From NCBI GenBank assembly GCA_030590585.1, contig JAUUYD010000141.1, positions 1-6,448 of the forward strand: a stretch of DNA of 6,448 nt. Reading direction: 5' to 3'. The notes below the pieces were generated by a model. That model was not told where the DNA came from. It saw only the letters and a program-made list of their open reading frames with translations, and ran no database searches. Positions 1 to 6,081 of this stretch are shown piece after piece. Origin of the DNA: Spirochaeta sp. Its GTDB lineage: Bacteria; Spirochaetota; Spirochaetia; Spirochaetales_E; Spirochaetaceae_B. Made by a program: the position numbers and the translations under genes. Each line of letters starts with the position of its first letter. Positions within the stretch are counted from its first letter, which is position 1.

Positions 1-613
1 GATACTCCCGGGGGCTCGGCGGCGCATCCGTGTAAGCACCTTCTCTTTTCGGCGGATCGTTGAAGGCCCAGTGCTTCACTTCACCCTGCCCTCCCTGCAT
101 CACCATGCATCGAATATCATCATAACTTGAGGTATATTCCGCCAGGCCGTCAGCTGTCGGAAAACGAAGATGATCATCATTCATGCGCAGTTCCGGTCTG
201 ATGCGATTGAAACAGAGCTCGAGGTCTGCCCGGGCGAAACTCAGTGGATGGTCAACTGAAGCCTCCTTCCCATCGATATACCATTCGTCCATCCCCCAGA
301 AATAACCGTCCCGGACGTCGATATCCATATCGTTAACAATCCTCGCTACCAGCGGAAGTTGCTCGGTGGGGCCGATTGGACCGCAGATGCCTTTCGGATT
401 GTCGGATGTCGAGGCCTGCCAGATACGGATGTATTCCATGGCCTCGGCTACAAAAAACTCCTCAAGACTTTCAAAAAATGTAATTTTGAAACCAGGTCGC
501 TGCAGTTGTTCCAGATCTTTGGCCGTCAGCTTTGCCGCATCCTTAAGGATCCGGTCATCAATTGTTGTGTAATCCCACCATTGCGGATTTACGGTACTCA
601 TTTTACGTGGCAT
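1..613 (-). CDS. NagB-like sugar-phosphate isomerase/deaminase, C-terminus cut by window edge
   Basis: The visible 204 residues resemble the glucosamine-6-phosphate deaminase / 6-phosphogluconolactonase fold family. Family landmarks appear in order: [15 protein letters not shown] (residues 78-92, the phosphate-loop and following helix), WGMDEW (106-111, matching NMDEY of NagB), [18 protein letters not shown] (121-138, matching HPESYYSF...), and [14 protein letters not shown] (174-187, matching GGVGxDGHIAFNEP). D109 (NagB Asp72) and H181 (NagB His143) are kept, but NagB Asp141 is V179 and Glu148 is D186, so GlcN6P deamination cannot be assumed. The ATG at 613 is chosen because AGGAG (minus strand, 625-621) sits 7 nt upstream; ATG at 601 is a weaker alternative. 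The gene starts inside the end of the ROK gene (11-bp overlap), which suggests translational coupling. It is last of the three visible genes in the sugar unit. A lactonase or isomerase role on another sugar phosphate is possible. Confidence 0.82.
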   Translation of the reverse strand, partial: MPRKMSTVNPQWWDYTTIDDRILKDAAKLTAKDLEQLQRPGFKITFFESLEEFFVAEAMEYIRIWQASTSDNPKGICGPIGPTEQLPLVARIVNDMDIDVRDGYFWGMDEWYIDGKEASVDHPLSFARADLELCFNRIRPELRMNDDHLRFPTADGLAEYTSSYDDIRCMVMQGGQGEVKHWAFNDPPKREGAYTDAPPSPREY

Positions 614-1889
614 AAGAATTCTCCTGTTTTGTGATATTAGTATGAGCTTCTTCAAACGAATCTGAAGAACCGGCAGAATCAACTGTGAAAGGATATAACC
701 CGGATAATATGGACTCCACCCCGAACAGGGCGGCTCCTTTTATACATGCTTTCGAACCAAGAATGGAAAATTCAATGATTGGAGCCTTGAACGGCAGGAT
801 TCTTTCCATTTTTTTCTTCATCGGCGTCAGGAAAAGTTCGTCGGCACCGGGCATGTCATAGATATCTCCTCCGATAACAACAATCTCGGGGTTTACGGCG
901 AGAATAAGGTTTGCAGTGACTGAAAAGAGTAACTCTACGGCATCATCGATAACCTTACGGCATATGGGGTCACCATCTACGGCGGCCTGAAATACCTCCC
1001 GGGCTGTCATAAGCGAATCGGTTTCAAGGCTCTCAAGAACTTTCCGGACGATGGAATTAAGCGATGCCTGTGACTCAAGATAACCTTTGGGATGATACTC
1101 TCTGTCCGTTTGGACACCGGGAATTGTTGAATATCCGATTTCTCCCGCAAATCCGAGCGTACCTCTTACAATGTGTCCATCAAGGATGATACCCGAACCT
1201 ATTCCATACTTATTTATATCGATATAGATCAGATTCTGATGCTGCATGCCCTCACCGAGGCGATTTTCGGCGAATGCCGCCAGTTTGATGTCATTTTCAA
1301 TGAAAACCGGTACATCGAACTCCGACTCAAGCTCTTTTTTAAAGTTAAGATCAATCAGAAAATCGTACAGCCACGCCCCTGTGGTTTTACCGCTTTCAGC
1401 ATCAACTGCGCAGGGAATACCAAGGCATATGGCCATGATTTCGGGAAAGAGTCTGGATTTATCAATGAGAGCTGCCTCGCTGATAAACTGTCTGATCTTT
1501 ACTACAAGAGCTTCAAGTACATTATTGCTTTCAATAAAGTAATCTCCGACAGTCTGATAAATAGGTTCTCCTGTTATATCGAAGCACCCCAATCTGCTGC
1601 GCCCTTTTAGAAAATCGATTGCGATGACGCATCCTTTATCGGGATTGACAATCAACCGGGCAACTTTCTTCCCGTTTTCAGTGATGAGGAATCCGCTTTC
1701 ACTGAGATATCCCCGATCCAGCAGCGACTCAACGGACCGGGATACAGCCGGGGCACTCAGGCCGATATTTCGTGAAATCTCGGCACGATACGTTTCTCCA
1801 AAATGTCTTAGAAAATTGAAGACAAGAGACACGTTGATCTGATTTTGAACATTGGCATTGGCTGCTCCGGCCATTCGTACCGTCTGCAT
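603..1889 (-). CDS. ROK-family transcriptional regulator (NagC/XylR/Mlc type)
   Basis: A 428-residue protein with the usual layout of ROK repressors. An N-terminal winged helix-turn-helix spans about residues 15-80; the recognition helix lies near [13 protein letters not shown] (45-57) and the wing near [12 protein letters not shown]. The ROK sugar-kinase-like domain spans about 85-395, with END (198-200, sugar-binding Asp of the family), [13 protein letters not shown] (243-255) and [10 protein letters not shown] (333-342). The kinase phosphate-1 loop is degenerate ([12 protein letters not shown]), as expected of a regulator rather than an enzyme. The zinc-site pattern GEIGH...CxCGxxGCxE reads GEIGY...YHPKGYLE, so the metal ligands are missing. 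It lies 7 bp after the Gfo/Idh stop and overlaps the NagB-like gene. It probably represses this unit in response to a pathway sugar (inference). The start is ATG 1889 without a clear Shine-Dalgarno; ATG 1874 is an alternative. The C-terminal tail (about 400-428) is low-complexity and polar. Confidence 0.95.
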   Translation of the reverse strand: MQTVRMAGAANANVQNQINVSLVFNFLRHFGETYRAEISRNIGLSAPAVSRSVESLLDRGYLSESGFLITENGKKVARLIVNPDKGCVIAIDFLKGRSRLGCFDITGEPIYQTVGDYFIESNNVLEALVVKIRQFISEAALIDKSRLFPEIMAICLGIPCAVDAESGKTTGAWLYDFLIDLNFKKELESEFDVPVFIENDIKLAAFAENRLGEGMQHQNLIYIDINKYGIGSGIILDGHIVRGTLGFAGEIGYSTIPGVQTDREYHPKGYLESQASLNSIVRKVLESLETDSLMTAREVFQAAVDGDPICRKVIDDAVELLFSVTANLILAVNPEIVVIGGDIYDMPGADELFLTPMKKKMERILPFKAPIIEFSILGSKACIKGAALFGVESILSGLYPFTVDSAGSSDSFEEAHTNITKQENSYAT

Positions 1890-1896
1890 TCTGATT

Positions 1897-2916
1897 TCAA
1901 TCCATCAGGATTTCACGTTTTTCCCTGGCCGACTGGATTTCCAATCGGGTGAGACGGACCGATTCAGCGGCAACCGAGGGTGATACCTGATCCGACATTT
2001 CACCGCTTTCACATCTCTCCAGGAAATCCATGATTTCAAAGTGATACCCGTCTCCCTCAGGAAGCTCCATGGGAAAGGGTTCCTCTCGGTAGGGAAATAC
2101 CATAACGGGATGAGTCTTGGAGGTATCCATCTCAATCGTAGCCTTATCGAAAACATAGAGGGCCCGCATGTTAAACGGGAAATCGGGTGAAAACCCCCAT
2201 CCACCAGTGGATGTTACCGAAATATCCGGATACTGATACACCGTCGATATGTGTGTGAAAAAGCCGTTTCCATCCGGAACACCGACAGAACGGACACTTT
2301 GGGGCTTACCGAAGAGAAAGAGAATCATATCCACATCGTGGATATGGAGGTCGAGTGACGCATTACCCGATCGGGATGAGTTTGCAGACCAACCATCTAC
2401 AATCCATGTGGCAGGAGGTGAGTATCGCCCGAATTCAGCATGACGGATCGCCCCGTATTTCCCACTGTCCAGGACTTTCTTAACCTCGGTATACAAGGGC
2501 CAGAATCGTAAGCACTGACCAACCGAACAGATCTTTCCGCTTTCTTTCGCGGCATCGGCGATGAGCATCGCAGATTCATAATCCAATGCCAGGGGTTTTT
2601 CCACAAACACGTGATAACCGGCTTTGAGGGCCTTTACGGCAAAAGCCGTATGAACGTCTGTCGGAAGAGTGATATCCACCGCATCGAATCCCCCTTTGGC
2701 GAGCATCTCATCGAAGTCCGTATATTTCGGGATATCCGAAAAGTCCACTGAACCACTGGATGCCTCAATATTTCCCCCGGCATCCAGGGACGTCAGATTA
2801 ACCTGATCCGGGTTTCTATCGCACAATGCGGTTATTTCGGCATTGGGTAATTGATTGTAAGCCCCAATATGAGTTTTCCCCATAAAACCCAATCCAACAA
2901 CAGCTATCCGTACCAT
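1897..2916 (-). CDS. Gfo/Idh/MocA-family NAD(P)-dependent sugar oxidoreductase
   Basis: A 339-residue protein, full length for the family. The N-terminal Rossmann domain starts at once with VVGLGFMG (6-13, GxGxxG dinucleotide loop), followed by CDRNPD (32-37) closing the second strand. The conserved EKP motif is at 106-108 (VFVEKPLALD); its lysine is the usual catalytic or cofactor-binding residue. The C-terminal alpha/beta domain carries SGNASLDLHIHDVD (183-196), the family's GGxxxDxxxHxxD signature with D189 and H193 in place. These proteins oxidise or reduce hydroxyls of sugars, inositols or sugar acids; the substrate cannot be read from sequence. No signal peptide is present, so it is cytoplasmic. 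GGAGG (minus strand, 2929-2925) lies 8 nt before the ATG, a strong start. It is the first gene of the unit, downstream of a TTGACA-type promoter, and is followed after 7 bp by the ROK gene. Confidence 0.95.
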   Translation of the reverse strand: MVRIAVVGLGFMGKTHIGAYNQLPNAEITALCDRNPDQVNLTSLDAGGNIEASSGSVDFSDIPKYTDFDEMLAKGGFDAVDITLPTDVHTAFAVKALKAGYHVFVEKPLALDYESAMLIADAAKESGKICSVGQCLRFWPLYTEVKKVLDSGKYGAIRHAEFGRYSPPATWIVDGWSANSSRSGNASLDLHIHDVDMILFLFGKPQSVRSVGVPDGNGFFTHISTVYQYPDISVTSTGGWGFSPDFPFNMRALYVFDKATIEMDTSKTHPVMVFPYREEPFPMELPEGDGYHFEIMDFLERCESGEMSDQVSPSVAAESVRLTRLEIQSAREKREILMD

Positions 2917-2962
2917 TTATTAATCCTCCGCCCTCATACGTCGTTACTTAATGTTATTTACT

Positions 2963-2991
2963 ATGAAACGCCATCATCGGAATTCTGTCAA
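2963..2991 (-). promoter_or_regulatory. Candidate sigma70-type promoter of the Gfo/Idh-ROK-NagB-like unit
   Basis: On the minus strand a perfect TTGACA (2991-2986) is followed after 17 bp by TTTCAT (2968-2963, 4 of 6 matches to TATAAT). This would leave a leader of roughly 40 nt before the ATG at 2916. One copy of an ATTCTGTCA repeat (2982-2990, plus strand) overlaps the -35 box, where a bound repressor would block polymerase. Identified by eye. Confidence 0.45.
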
Positions 2992-3031
2992 TGCGGGATT
3001 TGAAGATTCTGTATTCTGTCAGCCTCTGACA
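2982..3031. repeat. Operator-like cluster: inverted repeat plus ATTCTGT direct repeats
   Basis: The inverted repeat TGTCAG-CCT-CTGACA (3017-3031) is perfect over 6+6 with a 3-bp centre. ATTCTGT occurs at 2982-2988, 3006-3012 and 3013-3019. Two of these copies extend to ATTCTGTCA (2982-2990 and 3013-3021) and are 31 bp apart, about three helical turns, so a regulator could contact both from one face. One copy covers the -35 of the minus-strand promoter, and the inverted repeat covers a possible -35 for the plus-strand gene. The downstream ROK protein is the natural candidate binder (inference). The sequence does not match the NagC/Mlc consensus I know. Confidence 0.4.
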
Positions 3032-3092
3032 ACTAAAAATCGACTATTTATCCTGTATCACCCTTGAAGAAACCTTTCCATATTGTCATTAT
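3026..3092 (+). promoter_or_regulatory. Candidate promoters for the exported-protein gene
   Basis: Two weak sigma70-like options exist on the plus strand. The first is CTGACA (3026-3031), 17 bp, TATCCT (3049-3054); its -35 is the right arm of the inverted repeat. The second is TTGAAG (3064-3069), 17 bp, CATTAT (3087-3092). Each hexamer matches consensus at 4 or 5 of 6 positions, so neither is secure. Confidence 0.25.
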
Positions 3093-3136
3093 CCCGGAAC
3101 TGACGACATGCTGCCAACGCGGTATGCTTATATTTC

Positions 3137-3141
3137 GGAGG
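3137..3141 (+). promoter_or_regulatory. Ribosome binding site that fixes the start at 3147
   Basis: GGAGG lies 5 nt before ATG 3147, at near-ideal spacing. The in-frame ATG at 3108 has no comparable site and would put 13 extra residues in front of a complete signal peptide. Confidence 0.75.
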
Positions 3142-3146
3142 AATCC

Positions 3147-4139
3147 ATGTTTCGACACAACGCTGCTATCCGCTTCAGTTTCTTCATTGCCATGATTCTG
3201 GTTCTCGGCATATCCGCATCTGCCCAGGAATCATCCATTGATTATGATCAGAGGATTATCCAGGTACTCGAAGGGTACCAGAAGTTAATGTCGGTTCCCC
3301 TGGATTCTGATGTTGAAGATGCGGCAGGATATGCCTGGTACATCAGCAGTCAGGCGATCAATAAGGGTTTTCTGCGTTTCACTGTTGATCCTGTTACCAA
3401 CAGCCTTCTCCAGGGTGCCCGTTTCCACGCGGAACCCGGGAACAACACCACCCATATCATCATCACAACCAATCTGCTGGATATCTGGGTTACCCATCCT
3501 TCAACAGCTTATTCCATCCTTACCCGGGCGTTCAGGGATGCTTCAAATTTCTTTAAGGATCCACCGGCCTGGGGTGCAGCCCGAAACGACCCGATGGAAA
3601 TGCTGTTTGTAAAACTGGATCAATACACTGTGGAAGCTCTACTGATCAGAGACCGCCTTTTACCATCGGGTTATCTCATCAGTCCCTACGAAGCATATGT
3701 CCTGGACAGCTTCGAGAAGGATGAACTTACCAGCATCATCCTGTATATGGAACGGTTATCTCTGCCCGTAGCAAAGGGACTGTACGATGCCCGTCTGGGT
3801 TTCGAAAAAGATATTAAAGAAGAAGATTTAAGGGCATTTGTAATCGAGCTGGGCGAATCCCTTCTGGAGAGTAGAAACAACATCCCGCCGGGAAGCAAGG
3901 ATGAGGTTATCTACCCCCAGGCCGTTGCCATACATACCTGGCTTGAATTTACGCCCTACCTTATAGCGCGTATCCACAACAGGGACCGTCAGGACAACCC
4001 TCTCTTATTCGACCAGATTCTTATACTTGAAACTGAGTACGCTGAAATTCGCCGCCTTCTGGAAGCAAGCCGGACAGGAGATATGCCCTTGATGATTCAT
4101 ACTTCGGAAGAAACCATCAGGGGATTTGAGGGTAAGTAA
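3147..4139 (+). CDS. Exported protein of unknown function with Sec signal peptide
   Basis: A 330-residue product that I do not recognise. It begins with a textbook Sec signal peptide: basic n-region (MFRHNAAIR), hydrophobic core FSFFIAMILVLGI (10-22) and an ASA|Q signal peptidase I site after A26. There is no lipobox cysteine and no later membrane-length hydrophobic stretch, so the mature chain of about 304 residues should be periplasmic or secreted. The mature part is acidic, largely helical in character and has no cysteines that I noticed. It contains a Tyr/Trp-rich segment (AGYAWYISSQ) and a TTHIIITTNLLDIWVTHPS strand-like stretch in its first third. No catalytic motif is evident. The start follows GGAGG. 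It diverges from the sugar unit across a 230-bp control region and converges on the MalY-like gene with 10 bp between stop codons. A role linked to the divergent sugar genes is possible only by position. Confidence 0.85.
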   Translation: MFRHNAAIRFSFFIAMILVLGISASAQESSIDYDQRIIQVLEGYQKLMSVPLDSDVEDAAGYAWYISSQAINKGFLRFTVDPVTNSLLQGARFHAEPGNNTTHIIITTNLLDIWVTHPSTAYSILTRAFRDASNFFKDPPAWGAARNDPMEMLFVKLDQYTVEALLIRDRLLPSGYLISPYEAYVLDSFEKDELTSIILYMERLSLPVAKGLYDARLGFEKDIKEEDLRAFVIELGESLLESRNNIPPGSKDEVIYPQAVAIHTWLEFTPYLIARIHNRDRQDNPLLFDQILILETEYAEIRRLLEASRTGDMPLMIHTSEETIRGFEGK

Positions 4140-4149
4140 ATTCCGGGGA

Positions 4150-5340
4150 TTACTCTGCCAGAGCCTTCACTATTTTATCAATCCCTTCCTCCAGCTGAGA
4201 GGCAGGGCAGGCAATGTTCATTCTCATATGCCCCATCCCTCCCAGACCGAAATCCCTGCCCCGGCTGAGCCAGATACCCGCATCAAGCAGCTTCTTCCAG
4301 ACGATTTTTTCATCCGGTCCTGATTCTCCCTGAAAAGTCATGTTAAGCCATTCCAGATATGTACCTTCAAGGGGAGCAATATCGATCCACGGCAGTTTCT
4401 CACCCAATCTTTGCCTCAGTATGGCATCGTTCCTCCCGATACGAGCAATAAGGGCATCCAGCCACGGTTCACCGCCTCGCCAGGCAGCTTCCGCTGCAGT
4501 GTAGGAAAGGGGTGAAGAGCTGCCCTCTCCAAAACCGATTGCAGTAAGCAGGGCCTTGCAGCTCCGGCGAAAATCAGTCTCGGGTACTATCGCGTAAGCC
4601 GTGGTAAGTCCGGGTATATTAAAGGTTTTAGTCGCGGAAACCAGTGCAATAGATCGAGGTAATCTCTCTTCGGGGAGTGAGAGCCAGGGAATATGACGGT
4701 ATCCCGGATGTACCAGATCAGCATGAATCTCATCGCTCACCACCGTCACCGACTTTCGGCGGCAGAGGTCAGCAAGATTCAGCAGCTCCTGTTCCCTCCA
4801 GACACGCCCCACCGGATTATGAGGACTACAGAAAATAAGAGTCTTCGCGGAACTCTTATCAATAAGATTGGAAAGACCCTTGAGATCCATGCTCCAGAGT
4901 CCATTATCATCCCGAAGAAGCTGATTCACCACCGCCTTACGATGATTCCTTTCCAGAGCCTTCCTGAACGGATAATAAACCGGCTCCTGAATAATCACAG
5001 AATCCCCGGGTTTGGTAAATTCCCGGATGAACATATGGATGAAAGGAACAATGCCCGGTGTTTCAAGAATCTGTGAGGCCTTGATATTCCAACTGTGGCG
5101 ACGGGAAAACCAGCCCATCAATGATTCATCAAGAGATTCCGGTCTTACGGTATAACCGAAGATACCGTGATCCAGCCGGGATTGCAGTGCGTCAAATATT
5201 ACCGGGGCTACGGGAAAATCCATATCCGCCACCCAGAACGGGAGCAGGCCTTCCCGGCCTGTCATGCGCTTGTCGAAATCCCATTTGTAGCAGGAGCTGT
5301 TTCGGCGGTTGATACGGCTCTCGAAGTCGAAGCTTGTCAT
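4150..5340 (-). CDS. MalY/PatB-family PLP-dependent C-S lyase (cystathionine beta-lyase-like)
   Basis: A 396-residue fold-type I PLP enzyme aligning along its whole length with E. coli MalY (390 residues) and the MalY/PatB family, which includes Treponema cystalysin. Landmarks, numbered from the chosen start, are LLPFWVADMDF (32-42), HGIFGY (58-63, Tyr near the cofactor), CSPHNPVGRVW (171-181, Asn for PLP), VVSDEIHADLV (200-210, Asp for the pyridine nitrogen), SATKTFNIPGL (235-245, Schiff-base Lys238) and MRMNIACP (372-379, Arg for the substrate carboxylate). The family cleaves cystathionine or cysteine to pyruvate, ammonia and a thiol or sulfide. Whether this one acts in methionine synthesis or cysteine degradation cannot be told. 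ATG 5340 is preferred: an in-frame TTG at 5439 would add 33 residues without family similarity and overlap the divergent gene. AGAGG lies 13 nt upstream, which is too far to be convincing. It is cytoplasmic. Confidence 0.95.
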   Translation of the reverse strand: MTSFDFESRINRRNSSCYKWDFDKRMTGREGLLPFWVADMDFPVAPVIFDALQSRLDHGIFGYTVRPESLDESLMGWFSRRHSWNIKASQILETPGIVPFIHMFIREFTKPGDSVIIQEPVYYPFRKALERNHRKAVVNQLLRDDNGLWSMDLKGLSNLIDKSSAKTLIFCSPHNPVGRVWREQELLNLADLCRRKSVTVVSDEIHADLVHPGYRHIPWLSLPEERLPRSIALVSATKTFNIPGLTTAYAIVPETDFRRSCKALLTAIGFGEGSSSPLSYTAAEAAWRGGEPWLDALIARIGRNDAILRQRLGEKLPWIDIAPLEGTYLEWLNMTFQGESGPDEKIVWKKLLDAGIWLSRGRDFGLGGMGHMRMNIACPASQLEEGIDKIVKALAE

Positions 5341-5346
5341 TTTTTG

Positions 5347-5375
5347 ATAATGACCTCTGTCGCCGGGAATGTCCA
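5347..5375 (-). promoter_or_regulatory. Candidate promoter of the MalY-like gene
   Basis: On the minus strand TGGACA (5375-5370, 5 of 6) is followed after 17 bp by CATTAT (5352-5347, 4 of 6). The -10 ends only 6 nt before ATG 5340, so transcription would begin at or next to the start codon. A further minus-strand TATAAT (5454-5449) inside the neighbouring gene, without a good -35, is an alternative that would give a leader of about 100 nt. Confidence 0.3.
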
Positions 5376-5387
5376 AGCCGATCAGTC

Positions 5388-5393
5388 TATAAT
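5388..5393 (+). promoter_or_regulatory. Candidate -10 element of the AMMECR1 lipoprotein gene
   Basis: A perfect TATAAT ends 7 nt before ATG 5401. No good -35 hexamer and no extended -10 TGn were found. If used, the transcript would start at about the ATG. The only Shine-Dalgarno-like bases are AGG at 5395-5397, 3 nt from the ATG, so canonical initiation looks weak here. Confidence 0.35.
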
Positions 5394-5400
5394 CAGGTAG

Positions 5401-6081
5401 ATGAAATCCATCTCCCTCTCCTCCCCATCGGGAAGACAACTTGCGGGCATTATACTCACGCTCCTTTTTATCCTGCTGTTGAATCCCGCCTGTACTCCGG
5501 AAGAAGAGAGAAAACTGCTCAACCAGGCAGCAGATAAATCACTTCTCCCCGAAGAGCTCCTTGAGGAAGCCCGTAAAGCGATTATTGAAAGTTTCAGCTC
5601 TCAGCCCATGCAGAACGAGATGATACCGGCAGGGGTCAGCGAACTGGGAGTTTTCGTACGGCTTAGAAGGGAATACGAAGAGAGGGGATGCTTCACATAC
5701 TACAGGGGTGTGGACGGCCCGATACCCTGGCTCGCCGCCGCCGCCCGGAATGCCGCTTTCACCGATCCGCGATATCCGCCACTCTCTCCTGAAGAAAAAG
5801 GTATTACCCTTGAGGTTGCGGTGATCGGGGAACTCGTGCCGATGTCGGGGCCTGGGGATTTTATTCCGGGTTTTCACACTGTATTTATCCGCCTTGGTGA
5901 CTCACAGGCCATACTTCAGGCCCCTCTTGCCGTCCAGCGGAATCTTAATGGTGAAGAGTTCCTCACCATTCTGTCCGTTAAAGCGGGTTTATCCCCGAAG
6001 GCATGGCTGAATCCCGAAGCAGAACTTTTAAAAGCTGCTACCATATGGGCCCAGGCACCATTGTTTACCAAAAAAGAGTGA
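5401..6081 (+). CDS. AMMECR1-domain protein with lipoprotein-type signal peptide
   Basis: A 226-residue protein. Residues 1-31 look like a lipoprotein signal: Lys2 and Arg12, hydrophobic core LAGIILTLLFILLL (14-27), then NPAC with Cys31. The Asn at -3 is atypical of the strict lipobox but tolerable in relaxed versions. Residues about 50-220 match the AMMECR1 domain: an N-terminal helix EELLEEARKAII, GVFVRLRREYEERGC (83-97), PWLAAAARNAAFTDPRYPPLSPEE (109-132), LEVAVIGEL (137-145), APLAVQRNLNGEEFLTILSVKAGLSPKAWLNPEAE (174-208). AMMECR1 proteins are the A component of the AmmeMemoRadiSam system, whose chemistry is not established. The signature LRGCIG is ERGCFT here, keeping only RGC. An in-frame stop (TAG 5398-5400) directly precedes the ATG, so the start cannot lie upstream. 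The 3' end overlaps the facing Memo-like gene by 17 bp. Domain call firm; export inferred from the signal sequence. Confidence 0.87.
   Translation: MKSISLSSPSGRQLAGIILTLLFILLLNPACTPEEERKLLNQAADKSLLPEELLEEARKAIIESFSSQPMQNEMIPAGVSELGVFVRLRREYEERGCFTYYRGVDGPIPWLAAAARNAAFTDPRYPPLSPEEKGITLEVAVIGELVPMSGPGDFIPGFHTVFIRLGDSQAILQAPLAVQRNLNGEEFLTILSVKAGLSPKAWLNPEAELLKAATIWAQAPLFTKKE

Noticed and set aside
359..634. Plus-strand open frame opposite the NagB-like gene
   Set aside because: Antisense to a gene with clear family motifs; its translation shows no domain and no good start signal.
1173..1610. 145-residue plus-strand open frame
   Set aside because: Entirely antisense to the ROK domain, with no recognisable motif.
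3108..3146. Upstream ATG giving 13 more residues on the exported protein
   Set aside because: It lacks a ribosome binding site and would bury the signal peptide, whereas GGAGG is ideally placed for ATG 3147.
4136..4155. Bidirectional terminator between the convergent stop codons
   Set aside because: Only 10 bp separate the stops and I could find no stem with a T tract; any terminator would have to lie within coding sequence.
4693..5076. 127-residue plus-strand open frame
   Set aside because: Antisense shadow of the MalY-like gene; no ribosome binding site or domain.
5341..5439. 33-residue N-terminal extension of the MalY-like enzyme from a TTG
   Set aside because: TTG start, no similarity to the family, and overlap with the divergent AMMECR1 gene; the family N-terminus begins at ATG 5340.
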